64,000 bases of DNA from contig OY970387.1 in NCBI GenBank assembly GCA_963719485.1, positions 4,402,001 to 4,466,000 of the forward strand, read 5' to 3'. Shown piece by piece: positions 1-9,043 of the stretch. How positions within the stretch are numbered: the first letter of the stretch is position 1; every line of letters starts with the position of its first letter. The notes under the pieces were generated by a model. It saw only the letters and a list, made by a program, of their open reading frames with translations, ran no database searches and was not told where the DNA came from. The position numbers and the translations under genes are program-made. The DNA comes from Bog-473 sp963719485. Lineage in GTDB: Bacteria; Actinomycetota; Acidimicrobiia; Acidimicrobiales; RAAP-2.

Positions 1-1550
1 GCGGGTGGCTTGGCCGCGGTCAGCGGCACCTCTCCGGCCACGACGATGCCGGCGCCCCCGTCGAGGGAGACCCAGTCCCCCTCGTTGAGCGTGATGCCGT
101 TCGCCGTCACCTGGCGATCGCCGAGGCGCAGGACCTCGGCGCCCACGACCGCCGGCTTGCCCCAGCCGCGGGCCACGACGGCGGCGTGGCTGACCAGCCC
201 GCCCCGGGCGGTCAGGATCCCCTCGGAGGCGAGCATGCCGTGCACGTCCTCGGGAGAGGTCTCGTTGCGCACCAGGACGACGGGCTCGCCCCGCTCCGCC
301 GCCGCGGCGGCGTCGTTCGCCGTGAAGTAGATGCGCCCCACCGCGGCACCCGGGCTGGCCCCGAGACCCTTGGCCCAGGTGGCATAGCCGGAGCTGGCGA
401 ACTGCGGGTGCAGGACGCTGTCGAGGTGGTCCTCGGTGATGCGCGACACCGCCTCGGCCTTGGAGATCCCGAGGTCGCTCGGGCGCACCATGTCGACGGC
501 CATCTTCAGGGCGGCGGCCCCGGTTCGCTTGCCCACCCTGGTCTGGAGCATCCAGAGCTTGCCCTGGTCGATGGTGAACTCCGTGTCGCACATGTCGGCG
601 TAGTGCCCCTCGAGCCGGGCGAAGATCTCGAGCAGCTCGGTGTGCACCTTGGGAAACTTCTTCTTCAGCTCAGAGATGGGCTCCGTGTTGCGGATGCCGG
701 CCACGACGTCCTCACCCTGGGCGTTGACGAGGAAGTCGCCGTAGGCACCCTTGGCGCCGGTGGCGGGGTCGCGGGTGAAGCCGACGCCCGTTCCCGAGTT
801 GTCGTCGCGGTTGCCGAAGACCATGGCCTGCACGTTGACGGCGGTGCCGAGGTCGTGCGCGATGCGCTCGCGGTCGCGGTAGGCGATGGCGCGAGGCCCG
901 TTCCAGCTGCGGAACACGGCTTCGATGGCGCCGCGCAGCTGCTCCGTCGGCTTCTGGGGGAAGGGCTTGCCGGTGTGGCGCTCGACGATCTGCTGGTAGG
1001 AGTCGACGAGGTAGCGCAGGAGTTCCACGGGCACTTTGGCGTCCGAGGTCGTGCCGGCCAGTTCCTTGGCGGCGTCGAAGAGGGAGTCGAACTCCTCGCC
1101 GGGCAGCTCCAAGACGATGCGGGCGTACATGGCGATGAAGCGCCGGTAGGAGTCGAACGCGAAGCGCTCGTCACCGGTCTGCTTGGCCAGGCCCTCGACG
1201 GAGTCGTCGTTGAGGCCGAGGTTGAGGACCGTGTCCATCATGCCGGGCATGGAGAACTTGGCCCCCGAGCGGACCGACACCAGCAACGGGTCGGTGGCGT
1301 CGCCGATCGCCTTGCCCATCGCCTCCTCGAGCCGGGCCCGGGCGCCCGCCACCTCCGCGTCGAGGCCCTTGGGCCAGCCACCCGCCATGTAGGCGCGGCA
1401 GGCGTCGGTCGAAATGGTGAATCCCGGTGGCACCGGGAGCTCGAGTACCGACGTCATCTCGGCCAAGTTGGCGCCCTTGCCACCGAGGAGGTCCTTGAGC
1501 TCCATGGGCGGGCGGGCGTGCGTGTGGTCGAAATCGAAGACGAACGGCAT
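1..1550 (-). CDS. ppdK: Pyruvate, phosphate dikinase, N-terminal ~516 residues (3' end cut by window)
   Basis: Interconverts pyruvate, ATP and phosphate with PEP, AMP and pyrophosphate. The start ATG at 1550 has a strong AAGGAGG ribosome site just upstream and gives MPFVFDFDHTHARPPMELKD. The ATP-grasp part follows (GGKGANLAEM, then VSVRSGAKFSMPGMMDTVLN). The phosphohistidine segment reads GGLVSHAAVVARGWGKP, so the usual Thr before Ser-His is Val while the catalytic His is kept. The family is about 880 residues long, so the PEP/pyruvate-binding C-terminal barrel lies outside the window. The gene is preceded by a 120-bp gap and then by the marR stop, so it probably has its own promoter. Confidence 0.95.
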   Translation of the reverse strand, partial: MPFVFDFDHTHARPPMELKDLLGGKGANLAEMTSVLELPVPPGFTISTDACRAYMAGGWPKGLDAEVAGARARLEEAMGKAIGDATDPLLVSVRSGAKFSMPGMMDTVLNLGLNDDSVEGLAKQTGDERFAFDSYRRFIAMYARIVLELPGEEFDSLFDAAKELAGTTSDAKVPVELLRYLVDSYQQIVERHTGKPFPQKPTEQLRGAIEAVFRSWNGPRAIAYRDRERIAHDLGTAVNVQAMVFGNRDDNSGTGVGFTRDPATGAKGAYGDFLVNAQGEDVVAGIRNTEPISELKKKFPKVHTELLEIFARLEGHYADMCDTEFTIDQGKLWMLQTRVGKRTGAAALKMAVDMVRPSDLGISKAEAVSRITEDHLDSVLHPQFASSGYATWAKGLGASPGAAVGRIYFTANDAAAAAERGEPVVLVRNETSPEDVHGMLASEGILTARGGLVSHAAVVARGWGKPAVVGAEVLRLGDRQVTANGITLNEGDWVSLDGGAGIVVAGEVPLTAAKPP

Positions 1551-1670
1551 CGGGCCTCCTTGCCCTGGACGGGCGAACCGCGTCGCGACGCGGTCACTCG
1601 AGTGGCGCCCTCCCAACCTGGGACGGGCCAACGCAGCCTACTTTCCCCCCGGCGGTGCTCCGCGGGCGGT

Positions 1671-2183
1671 TCAGGCCCCGCTGCCGCCGCGCGGATCGTC
1701 TTCCGTCGACCCGGTCTCCCCCTCGGCGCTGCCGGAGATCTGGCGCTGGAAGACCTCCTTGGCCTGGCGCATGAAGTCGCGCACGATGGCGAGCTCGTCG
1801 GCCTTGAAGCGCTGAGCCACCTGGCGCATCTCCTCGGCGACCGGCTGCTGCAGGCCCTGCAGCCGTTGGCGGGTCGCCGGGACGATCTCGACCCAGACCC
1901 GGCGGCGGTCCTCGGTGTCGCGCCGCCGTGTCACCATGCCCGCCGCCTCGAGGCGGTCCAGGATAAAGGTGACCGCCCCAGTGGTCAGGCCGCTCTCCTC
2001 GGCCAGGTGGCCCGCGGTCATGGGGCCGAGACGGCCAATAAGGTCGAGGCAGCGCATGTCGGTCCTGCTCAGCTTCAGCTTCTTGGCCAGGCCATCGTTG
2101 AAGTCGCTGGCCGCGCCGAGGTACCCGACGATCTCCGAGCGCAGCTGCTGGGCCAGCTCAGAGCGTGACCATTGTCTTGACAC
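1671..2183 (-). CDS. MarR-family transcriptional regulator
   Basis: Winged-helix DNA-binding regulator. The core reads LSRTDMRCLDLIGRLGPMTA, then AEESGLTTGAVTFILDRLEA (recognition helix) and VTRRRDTEDRRRVWV (wing), as in MarR proteins. I chose the GTG at 2183 (protein begins VSRQWSRSELAQQL), because the longer reading from 2255 would run into the divergent ABC gene. No Shine-Dalgarno is evident, so the mRNA may be leaderless. It is divergent from the ABC exporter genes with a short shared promoter that holds an inverted repeat. By analogy with other MarR-exporter pairs, it probably represses the exporter and itself; the ligand is unknown. Confidence 0.88.
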   Translation of the reverse strand: MSRQWSRSELAQQLRSEIVGYLGAASDFNDGLAKKLKLSRTDMRCLDLIGRLGPMTAGHLAEESGLTTGAVTFILDRLEAAGMVTRRRDTEDRRRVWVEIVPATRQRLQGLQQPVAEEMRQVAQRFKADELAIVRDFMRQAKEVFQRQISGSAEGETGSTEDDPRGGSGA

Positions 2184-2189
2184 GTAAGT

Positions 2190-2206
2190 AACTTTATCAC
2201 TAAGTT
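2190..2206. promoter_or_regulatory. Candidate MarR operator in divergent promoter
   Basis: Inverted repeat AACTT-N7-AAGTT in an unusually AT-rich 40-bp stretch between the marR start and the ABC ATPase ATG (2216). Size and position fit a MarR dimer site controlling both directions. Assignment is by location and symmetry only. Confidence 0.5.
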
Positions 2207-2215
2207 TCTTTGTTA

Positions 2216-3268
2216 ATGGCTCATTCTTTCCAGACCTCGCTCGCCGTGGAGGCACACGACCTCGTCAAGGTGTTCCCCCGCGGCAACGTGCGGGCACTCG
2301 ACGGTGTCTCGCTCGAGGTGGAGGCGGGCACGGTGCTCGGGCTGCTGGGCCCGAACGGGGCTGGCAAGACCACCGTCGTGCGCATCCTCTCCACCATCCT
2401 CGGACCCGACGAGGGGCGCGCCTCGGTCCTCGGGCACGATGTGGTCGCGCAACCCGATGCGGTGCGTCGCATCATCGGGCTCGCCGGTCAGTACGCCGCG
2501 GTGGACGAGAACCTCACGGGTCGGGAGAACCTCCACATGGTGGCGCGCCTCTCGCACCTGAGCCGCAAGGTCTCGGCGCGCCGGGCCGACGAGCTGCTCG
2601 AGCAATTCGGCCTCGCCGGGGCCGGTGATCGCGTGCTGAAGACCTACTCGGGCGGCATGCGCCGGCGCCTGGATTTGGCCGCCGCGCTGGTGGCGAACCC
2701 TCCGGTGCTCTTCCTCGACGAGCCGACAACCGGGCTGGACCCGCAGAGCCGCCAGGCCCTGTGGGTCGCCATCGAAGAGTTGGTCCGCGACGGCACGACG
2801 GTCCTGCTGACCACCCAGTACCTCGAGGAGGCCGACCGTCTGGCCCGCGACATCGTGGTGGTCGACCACGGGCGCGTCATCGCCGAGGGGACGCCGGCCC
2901 AGTTGAAGGCCGACCTGGGGACGTCGGTCGTCTCGGTGACCCTGGGCGAGCGCGCTGCCGTGGGCCGCGCGGTGCAGCTGCTCACGCCGTTCTCGGAGAA
3001 GGCGCCGCTCGTCGAGGACCTCGTGATCGAGCTGACGGTCACGGACGGACCAAGAGCAGGAGCTGACGTGCTCCGCTCGCTCGACGCGGAACAGATCGCC
3101 ATCGCCGGCCTGGCTCTGCGCGAGCCCAGCCTCGACGACGTCTTCCTCAACCTCACCGGCCACAAGACCGTGATCGAAGAGGGCGCCGAGGACGCGGAGT
3201 CCAAACCGAAGCGGGGCTTCGGTCGTGGACGCAAGAACGACGTGACGGATGGAAAGGATGCCGCATGA
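2216..3268 (+). CDS. ABC exporter ATP-binding subunit, DrrA-like
   Basis: ATPase of an ABC-2 exporter. It has Walker A GPNGAGKT, signature YSGGMRRRLDLA, Walker B VLFLDEPTTGLD, and a C-terminal extension typical of the daunorubicin-resistance (DrrA) type. The C-terminal tail is charged (KPKRGFGRGRKNDVTDGKDA). The ATG at 2216 is chosen over an in-frame TTG at 2210; no clear ribosome site is visible. It overlaps the permease gene by ATGA, so the two should be co-translated and form one transporter in the membrane. Regulation by the divergent MarR protein is inferred. The substrate (drug, lipid or other) cannot be told from sequence. Confidence 0.93.
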   Translation: MAHSFQTSLAVEAHDLVKVFPRGNVRALDGVSLEVEAGTVLGLLGPNGAGKTTVVRILSTILGPDEGRASVLGHDVVAQPDAVRRIIGLAGQYAAVDENLTGRENLHMVARLSHLSRKVSARRADELLEQFGLAGAGDRVLKTYSGGMRRRLDLAAALVANPPVLFLDEPTTGLDPQSRQALWVAIEELVRDGTTVLLTTQYLEEADRLARDIVVVDHGRVIAEGTPAQLKADLGTSVVSVTLGERAAVGRAVQLLTPFSEKAPLVEDLVIELTVTDGPRAGADVLRSLDAEQIAIAGLALREPSLDDVFLNLTGHKTVIEEGAEDAESKPKRGFGRGRKNDVTDGKDAA

Positions 3269-4089
3269 CGACCACCACCATCACCGCACCGATCCCTGTC
3301 CTGCAGCCGAGTCAGGGCAACCGGCTGACGTGGGTGGTGGCGGACATCGGCACCATGACGAAGCGCAACCTCCTCGCGCTCGTGCGGACACCCGAGGCGC
3401 TCTTCTTCACGACCTTGCAGCCCATCATGTTCACGCTGCTCTTCACCTACGTCTTCGGTGGGGCCATCCACGTCCCGGGCGGCCACTACATACAGTTCCT
3501 GATGCCGGGCATCTTCGTGCAGACGGTCATCTTCGGCGCGATGAGCGCGGCGTCGGGGCTCTCCGAGGACCTGCACAAGGGCCTCATCGAGCGCTTCCGC
3601 GCCCTCCCGATGAGCCGCTCCGCCGTGCTGGCCGGGCGCACGACCTCGGACGTCGTCCGCAACGTCTTCGTGGTCGCGTTGATCACGATCGTCGGCTACG
3701 CCGTCGGCTTCCGCATCGGGACCAACGTGGCGCTGTTCCTGTGCGGCGCGCTGCTGATTCTCTTCTTCGCCTACGCGTTGGCCTGGGGGTTCGCCATCAT
3801 CGGCCTGTCGGCGCCCAACGCGGAGACGGCCCAGGTCATGGTCTTCCCCCTGATCTTCCCGCTGCTGTTCGCCTCGTCGGCCTTCGTCCCCGTGGCCACC
3901 ATGCCGGGTTGGCTGCAGGGGTTCGCCGAGCACCAACCCGTGACGCAGGTGGTCGACGGCGCGCGGTCGCTGATGGTGGGTGGCGTGCTGCACAACTCGG
4001 GCGCCGTGTGGGCCTCCCTGCTGTGGACCGTCGGCCTGCTGTTGCTGCTGGTGCCGATCGCGGTGCGCAAGTACCGCAAGGTCGCCTGA
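3265..4089 (+). CDS. ABC-2 type permease, DrrB-like
   Basis: Membrane subunit of 274 residues partnering the preceding ATPase. It has about six hydrophobic segments, beginning around EALFFTTLQPIMFTLLFTYV, and the ABC-2 motif region SGLSEDLHKGLIERFRALPM followed by SRSAVLAGR. The late segment ends FVPVATMPGWLQGFAEHQPV, which is characteristic of DrrB proteins. The start overlaps the ATPase stop by four bases (ATGA). Likely exports a hydrophobic compound; substrate unknown. Confidence 0.93.
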   Translation: MTTTTITAPIPVLQPSQGNRLTWVVADIGTMTKRNLLALVRTPEALFFTTLQPIMFTLLFTYVFGGAIHVPGGHYIQFLMPGIFVQTVIFGAMSAASGLSEDLHKGLIERFRALPMSRSAVLAGRTTSDVVRNVFVVALITIVGYAVGFRIGTNVALFLCGALLILFFAYALAWGFAIIGLSAPNAETAQVMVFPLIFPLLFASSAFVPVATMPGWLQGFAEHQPVTQVVDGARSLMVGGVLHNSGAVWASLLWTVGLLLLLVPIAVRKYRKVA

Positions 4090-4126
4090 CCCCACGCGTG
4101 ACCGTGGTGCCTCCCCGCGCCGGCTG

Positions 4127-4483
4127 ATGGGACGCATCGACATCGCCCGCGTCTACGACGAGCTCGGGCAGGATCCAGCGGGAAGGTTCCTGGTCGATCG
4201 CTTGTGGGCGCGCGGCGTGGCCAAGGTGACCGCGCCGTTCGAGTACTGGGCCAAGGACGTGGCGCCGAGCAACGAGTTACGGAAGTGGTACGGCCACACT
4301 GAGTCCCGGCACGAGGAGTTCGTCGAGCGCTACCGCGCCGAGCTCGCGCTGCCCGCCGGCGGGGCCGCACTCAACGATCTGCGCGGCCGCATCGCGGGCC
4401 GCGACGTCATGCTCCTGACGGCGACCCAGGAGCTGGCATCCTCGCACCTCCCTGTCCTGGCCGAGCTGCTGGCCGGCCCCTGA
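4127..4483 (+). CDS. DUF488 family protein
   Basis: Small protein of 118 residues with the DUF488 signature DRLWARGVAK near residue 26 and LLTATQ near the C-terminus. The family is widespread and functionally poorly defined. It begins 37 bp after the permease stop and may be read through from the exporter operon. It converges on glyS with a 10-bp gap. Confidence 0.85.
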   Translation: MGRIDIARVYDELGQDPAGRFLVDRLWARGVAKVTAPFEYWAKDVAPSNELRKWYGHTESRHEEFVERYRAELALPAGGAALNDLRGRIAGRDVMLLTATQELASSHLPVLAELLAGP

Positions 4484-4493
4484 GCCGGAACCC

Positions 4494-5828
4494 CTACTCC
4501 TCGCCGGTGCGCCGGCGCAGCTCGCCGAGGAGCTCGGCGATGGGGACCCGCACCTGCTCGGTGGTGTCGCGGTCGCGGATGGTGACGGCGTTGTCCTCGA
4601 GCGAGTCGAAGTCGACGGTCACGCACCAGGGTGTCCCCACCTCGTCCTGGCGCCGGTAGCGCCGCCCGATGCTCTGGGTGACGTCGTAGTCGCACATGAA
4701 GTGCGGCTGCAGGGTCGACAGCACCTGGCGGGCCAGCGGCTCGAGTGTGTCCTTCTTCGACAGCGGGAGCACGGCCACCTGATAGGGCGCCAGCCGCCAG
4801 TGCAGACGGAGCACCGTACGGGCCTCTCCCCCGACCTCGTCCTCGGTATAGGCGGCGAGGAGGAAGGCCATCATGGTCCGGGTGGCGCCGGCCGCGGGCT
4901 CGATCACGTACGGCGTGTAGCGCTCGTTGGTCTGTTGGTCGAAGTAGTCGAGGGACTCGCCGGACGCCTTCGCATGGGCGAGCAGGTCGAAGTCGCCCCG
5001 GTTGGCGATGCCCTCGAGCTCGTCCCAGCCCCACGGGAAGAGGAACTCCACGTCGGCCGTGCCACGTGAGTAGTGCGAGAGCTCGCTCTGCTCGTGGTGG
5101 CGCAGGCGGAGCTTCTCGGCCGGGATGCCGAGGTCGAGGTACCACCGCATCCGCTCGTCGAGCCAGTAGTCGAACCACTTCTGGCTCTCGTCGGGCGGGA
5201 CGAAGTACTCCATCTCCATCTGCTCGAACTCGCGGGTGCGGAAGACGAAGTTCTGGGGCGTGATCTCGTTGCGGAAGGACTTGCCGACCTGGGCGATGCC
5301 GAAGGGCGGCTTCTTGCGCGTGGTGCCGAGCACGTTGGCGAAGTTGGTGAACATGCCCTGGGCCGTCTCGGGGCGCAGGTAGGCCACGTGGCCCTCGTCC
5401 TCCACGGGGCCCGCGTGGGTCTTGAACATCAGGTTGAACGCCCGGGCCTCGGTCAAGTCGTGGGAGCCGCAGTTGGGGCAGACGCCGTCGATCTTGTCGG
5501 CCCGCCAGCGCTCGTGGCAGTTCTTGCAGTCGACCAGGGGGTCGGTGAAGGTGGCCAGGTGGCCCGAGGCCTCCCACACTGCCGGGGGGCCGAGGATGGC
5601 GGCATCGAGACCCACCACGTCGTCGCGCAGCTGGACCATGGCGCGCCACCAGGCGTTCTTCACGTTGCGCAGCATGTTGACCCCGAGCGGGCCGTAGTCG
5701 TAGGTCGAGCGGAAGCCGCCGTAGATCTCGGCCGACTGGAAGATGAAGCCACGGGTACGGCAGAGCCGCACCACCTTCTCCATCAGGTCGTCGCTGGCAG
5801 CCGGAGGCGCCTCGGCGGTCTCTGTCAT
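4494..5828 (-). CDS. glyQS: Glycine--tRNA ligase
   Basis: Dimeric class II glycyl-tRNA synthetase of 444 residues, charging tRNA-Gly in the cytosol. Motif-bearing stretches include RGFIFQSAEIYGGFRSTYDY, LRPETAQGMFTNFANV and FRNEITPQNFVFRTREFEQM. A zinc-ribbon-like CKNCHERW...CPNC and the anticodon-binding C-terminus (VAVLPLSKKD) are present. The ATG at 5828 overlaps the hemW stop (ATGA); the open frame continues upstream only as a shadow. Length and motifs are normal for the bacterial/archaeal-type alpha2 enzyme. Confidence 0.97.
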   Translation of the reverse strand: MTETAEAPPAASDDLMEKVVRLCRTRGFIFQSAEIYGGFRSTYDYGPLGVNMLRNVKNAWWRAMVQLRDDVVGLDAAILGPPAVWEASGHLATFTDPLVDCKNCHERWRADKIDGVCPNCGSHDLTEARAFNLMFKTHAGPVEDEGHVAYLRPETAQGMFTNFANVLGTTRKKPPFGIAQVGKSFRNEITPQNFVFRTREFEQMEMEYFVPPDESQKWFDYWLDERMRWYLDLGIPAEKLRLRHHEQSELSHYSRGTADVEFLFPWGWDELEGIANRGDFDLLAHAKASGESLDYFDQQTNERYTPYVIEPAAGATRTMMAFLLAAYTEDEVGGEARTVLRLHWRLAPYQVAVLPLSKKDTLEPLARQVLSTLQPHFMCDYDVTQSIGRRYRRQDEVGTPWCVTVDFDSLEDNAVTIRDRDTTEQVRVPIAELLGELRRRTGEE

Positions 5829-6913
5829 CGGTGCAGGATACCGGAGCGGATTCTGGCGCTGACCTCGTTGGCCAGCAGCCGACCACGCACCGTGAGCACG
5901 GCCCGACCGTCCACCTGCTCGACGAGACCCTCCAACTCCTCGGGTCGCTCGAGGCAGCCCCAGGGCACGCCACGCGGCGTGCGCAGCGACAGTGACAGTG
6001 CCTCGAACTCCCGCTGGTCCCGAGTCAGCTCCTCGCGTGCCGCCTCGGGCGAGCGTCCGGACTCGATGGCGTCGATGTAGCGGTCGGGCGTGCGCACGTT
6101 CCACCAGCGCGAGCCGTCGCGGTGCGAGTGCGCGGCCGAGCCGATGCCGACGTAGACGCCCTGCTCCCAGTAGAGGTGGTTGTGCCGGCACTCGTGCCCG
6201 GGCCGGGCCCAGTTGGAGATCTCCTCCCAGGCGTATCCCGCCGCGGTGAGGACGGCGTCGGCGTGCTCGTAGCGCCGGGCCTGGACGTCGTCGTCGGGGT
6301 GCCGCGCCGCGTCCGCCGCCAGCGGTGTGCCGGGCTCGACGGTGAGGCCGTAGGCGCTCAGGTGCGGCGGCGGGTGCGCCAGCGCGAGGACGTGCTCCAG
6401 CGTGTCTGCCCAGTCGCCGTCGCTCTCGGTGGCGGCGCCGAAGATGAGGTCGAGGTTCCAGGTGGCGAACCCGGCCGTATGCACCGCCGCGGCAATGGTC
6501 TCGGCAGCGTGGGCCACGTGGCGCCGGCCGAGACCGGCCAGCACGTGCTCGTGGGTGGATTGCAGGCCGAGGGAGACCCGGGTGACCCCGGCGCGGCGGT
6601 AGGTGTCGAGATGCGCGTCGTCGGCGTCCTCGGGATTGCACTCGACCGTGACCTCGGCGCCCGGCGACCGCGGGATGGCCTCGAGGATGCGGCACAGGGT
6701 CTCGGGGTGGAGGCGGGACGGGGTGCCCCCTCCGAAGAAGACGGTGGTGGCCGGAGCGAGGTGGCCCGCCCCGAAGGCCCGGCGCAGCTCGCGGACGCAG
6801 GCGTCGGCGTAGCGCTCCATGAGGTGGTCCCGGTCGGTGTAGGTGGCGAACGCGCAGTAGTCGCAACGCTCCCGGCAGAACGGGACGTGGACGTAGACGC
6901 CGAAGGGGTTCAA
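5825..6913 (-). CDS. hemW: Radical SAM heme chaperone/coproporphyrinogen oxidase-like HemW
   Basis: 362 residues. The N-terminal radical-SAM motif CRERCDYC (CX3CX2C) binds the 4Fe-4S cluster. It is followed by FFGGGTPS, EVTVECNPED and SLGLQSTHEHVLAGLGRRH, the HemW pattern. I place the start at TTG 6913, which overlaps the recO stop (TTGA) and gives LNPFGVYVHVPFCRERC. Family members are often named oxygen-independent coproporphyrinogen oxidase, but HemW-type proteins are thought to deliver heme. It sits in the uppS-recO-hemW-glyQS block. Confidence 0.93.
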   Translation of the reverse strand: MNPFGVYVHVPFCRERCDYCAFATYTDRDHLMERYADACVRELRRAFGAGHLAPATTVFFGGGTPSRLHPETLCRILEAIPRSPGAEVTVECNPEDADDAHLDTYRRAGVTRVSLGLQSTHEHVLAGLGRRHVAHAAETIAAAVHTAGFATWNLDLIFGAATESDGDWADTLEHVLALAHPPPHLSAYGLTVEPGTPLAADAARHPDDDVQARRYEHADAVLTAAGYAWEEISNWARPGHECRHNHLYWEQGVYVGIGSAAHSHRDGSRWWNVRTPDRYIDAIESGRSPEAAREELTRDQREFEALSLSLRTPRGVPWGCLERPEELEGLVEQVDGRAVLTVRGRLLANEVSARIRSGILHR

Positions 6914-7644
6914 AGGCCGGCGGTCGAGCGCACCGAGCGGATGCGGCGGTCGAGGTGCGCCTCCATCGCCTCCGTGGCCAGCTCGGCCACCTCCTCGGCG
7001 GCCGGGGGCGGCGGCCCCGCCAGCACCGCGGCCAGGTCGCCGCCCAGAATGCGACGCAGCAGGACCAGCGCGCCCGTGCTCATGTGGCGGCCGCTGCGGT
7101 GGGACCGGCACAGGGTTCCCCCCGCCACCAGGTCGAAGGCCACCAGCTCCACGGTCCCGTCGGGCTCGCCGCAGGAGGCACACTCGTCGAGCACCGGGCC
7201 CGCGCCCTCGAGGACGAGCGCTTTCAAGAAGAACGCCGGCGCCACGAGTGTCGGGTCGGCCTGCTCGTCGGCCAGTGCGGCCAGGGCGCCCACCAGCATC
7301 GAGTACAACCGGGGGTCGGGATGGCGCTCCTGGGCCATCTGGTCGCTCACCTCGAGGAGCGCGATGCCCCGGGGCATGCGGTCGAGGTCCTCGCGGATGG
7401 GCCGGAACGCGTTGAGCACCTCGACCTGGTTCACGATGTCGAGGTCGCTCCTCCCCTGCCACAGCAGGAGGTCGACGTTGGTCAGCGGCTCGAGCCGGCC
7501 GCCGAACTTCGAGGTGGTCTTGCGGATGCCCTTGGCGACGGCCCTGACCTTGCCGTGGCGCTCGGTCAGGAAGACGACGATCTTGTCGGCCTCGCCGAGG
7601 CGGTAGGTGCGCAGCACGACGCCCTTGTCGCGGAAGAGGCTCAC
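6910..7644 (-). CDS. recO: DNA repair protein RecO
   Basis: Recombination mediator of the RecFOR pathway, loading RecA on SSB-coated DNA. The N-terminal OB fold begins MSLFRDKGVVLRTYRLGEAD, with KVRAVAKGIRKTTSKFGG next. A helical domain follows with a zinc site CASCGEP...CRSH. Length of 244 residues is usual. It overlaps both neighbours by four bases: the small membrane protein upstream and the TTG start of hemW downstream. Confidence 0.95.
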   Translation of the reverse strand: MSLFRDKGVVLRTYRLGEADKIVVFLTERHGKVRAVAKGIRKTTSKFGGRLEPLTNVDLLLWQGRSDLDIVNQVEVLNAFRPIREDLDRMPRGIALLEVSDQMAQERHPDPRLYSMLVGALAALADEQADPTLVAPAFFLKALVLEGAGPVLDECASCGEPDGTVELVAFDLVAGGTLCRSHRSGRHMSTGALVLLRRILGGDLAAVLAGPPPPAAEEVAELATEAMEAHLDRRIRSVRSTAGL

Positions 7645-8003
7645 GTCTCGGCGTCTGCGTTGGTGGTGGTGCCGGCCGTGTCGCTGTCGGACTCGCGGCG
7701 GGCGGGGTCGAGCGGGCAGTAGCGCTCACCCCGGCGATCGGCCGCGGCCGTCGCCCGGCGGGCCTCAGCCGCCCGGTCGGCGGCCCGGTCGTGGGCCTCC
7801 TGGGCCGGTCGGACCCGGTCCATGGCGGCCGCGCCGTGCGAGTGGCGGCCGTAGAGGGCATTGCCGGCGGCCACCAGCGCCGCAATGGCGACGAAGGCGA
7901 CGACGGCCGCGCCGGCGCCGGCGTGCCCGGCGAGGATCACCACCAGGGCGAAGACGGTGAGCAGGGCGATCCCGGCCGCCACGGCGATCCGGCTGAAGGT
8001 CAT
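7641..8003 (-). CDS. Small membrane protein of unknown function
   Basis: 120 residues. It opens with two hydrophobic helices (about residues 6-25 and 30-48) and then a soluble Ala/Arg/Asp-rich C-terminal half, so topology is probably N-in or hairpin with the tail in the cytoplasm. I do not recognise a family. It lies between uppS and recO and overlaps recO by four bases, suggesting co-translation with housekeeping genes. Confidence 0.7.
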   Translation of the reverse strand: MTFSRIAVAAGIALLTVFALVVILAGHAGAGAAVVAFVAIAALVAAGNALYGRHSHGAAAMDRVRPAQEAHDRAADRAAEARRATAAADRRGERYCPLDPARRESDSDTAGTTTNADAET

Positions 8004-8082
8004 AGCAGCACCATTCTCGCAGCTACCGGGGGCGAGTCGGATCGCCCGGCCGCCCTGGAGGCCGGGCGGGGCGGGCCCCGGT

Positions 8083-8928
8083 TCAGGGGTTGACGGCCCC
8101 GAAGCGGCGCACCCGGCGCTGGTAGTCGATGACCGCCTCGTAGAGGTGGCGGCGCCGCATGTCGGGCCACAGGATCTCGGGGAAGACCAGCTCGCTGTAG
8201 GCGATCTCCCACAGGAGGAAGTTCGAGATCCGCGTCTCGCCCGACGTGCGGATGACGAGGTCGGGGTCGGGCATGTCCGGGAAGTAGAGGTGGCGCGCGA
8301 TGGCCTTCTCGTCCACCTTCGAGGCCGGGGTGCCCTCCTCGACGAGGGCGCGCACCGCGTCGACGATCTCGGCGCGGCCGCCGTAGTTGAAGGCCATGGT
8401 CATCACCATGCGCCGGTTGTGCTTGGTGAGCTCGATCGACTCGTCCATGCGCTTGAGCACCCGTCGGGGCACCCGCCAGTCCCGCCGACCGGCGAAGCGG
8501 ATCTGGACACCCTTCTCGTTGAGCTCGTCCCGCCGGCGCATCAGGAGCGACTGGTTGAAGTTCATGAGGTAGCGCACCTCGTCGGGCGGCCGCCGCCAGT
8601 TCTCGGTGGAGAAGGCGTAGAGGGTGATCCACTTGACGCCGATGGCGAGGGCGCCGTTCACCACATCGAGGAGGGCGGTCTCGCCGGCGGCGTGACCCTC
8701 GGTGCGCGGCAGGCCCCGGGCACTGGCCCAGCGGCCGTTGCCGTCCATGACGCAGGCGACGTGGACGGGCACGCGGGAGAGGTCCAGCTCCGCCGGGACC
8801 GGGTCGGGTGTCTCGGATTCGGCGCCGTTGTGCCGGCCCTGGTCCAGGGCTTGGTTCAGGCCTTGGTCCTGATGCGGGCCCTGGTCCCGCCCCCGGACGC
8901 CTCCCGGGTCGCGGACGGTCGAGGTCAC
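8083..8928 (-). CDS. uppS: Isoprenyl transferase (UPP/decaprenyl diphosphate synthase)
   Basis: cis-Prenyltransferase making the lipid carrier for peptidoglycan and wall polymers. The diagnostic VACVMDGNGRWASARGLPR starts near residue 58, followed by TLYAFSTENWRRP and, near the end, DLVIRTSGETRISNFLLWE. At 281 residues it is longer than the usual ~250. The extra N-terminus contains Asp-Gln-Gly repeats (GRDQGPHQDQGLNQALDQG) that look like expansion of a short DNA repeat. A later start is possible. It heads the leftward block and is divergent from the hemerythrin gene. Confidence 0.95.
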   Translation of the reverse strand: MTSTVRDPGGVRGRDQGPHQDQGLNQALDQGRHNGAESETPDPVPAELDLSRVPVHVACVMDGNGRWASARGLPRTEGHAAGETALLDVVNGALAIGVKWITLYAFSTENWRRPPDEVRYLMNFNQSLLMRRRDELNEKGVQIRFAGRRDWRVPRRVLKRMDESIELTKHNRRMVMTMAFNYGGRAEIVDAVRALVEEGTPASKVDEKAIARHLYFPDMPDPDLVIRTSGETRISNFLLWEIAYSELVFPEILWPDMRRRHLYEAVIDYQRRVRRFGAVNP

Positions 8929-9043
8929 TCGATGAACCTACCGCGGCATGCTCATCCCGGATTCACAGCCGGGACCCATCAATCCGTGTTCCACTGTGAG
9001 GACCCCCGGCCAGGCGGTACGGGTGGAGCCCTCAGGAGGGACC

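Noticed and set aside
186..2168. 660-codon plus-strand frame opposite ppdK and marR
   Set aside because: Mirror frame of GC-rich minus-strand genes; its translation has no family features and the reverse strand has clear PPDK and MarR motifs.
2644..4143. 499-codon minus-strand frame opposite the ABC exporter
   Set aside because: His/Arg/Gln-rich nonsense; the plus strand has Walker motifs and membrane helices.
4494..6866. 790-codon frame extending glyQS upstream
   Set aside because: The part beyond 5828 reads through hemW in the wrong frame; glyQS has a normal start overlapping the hemW stop.
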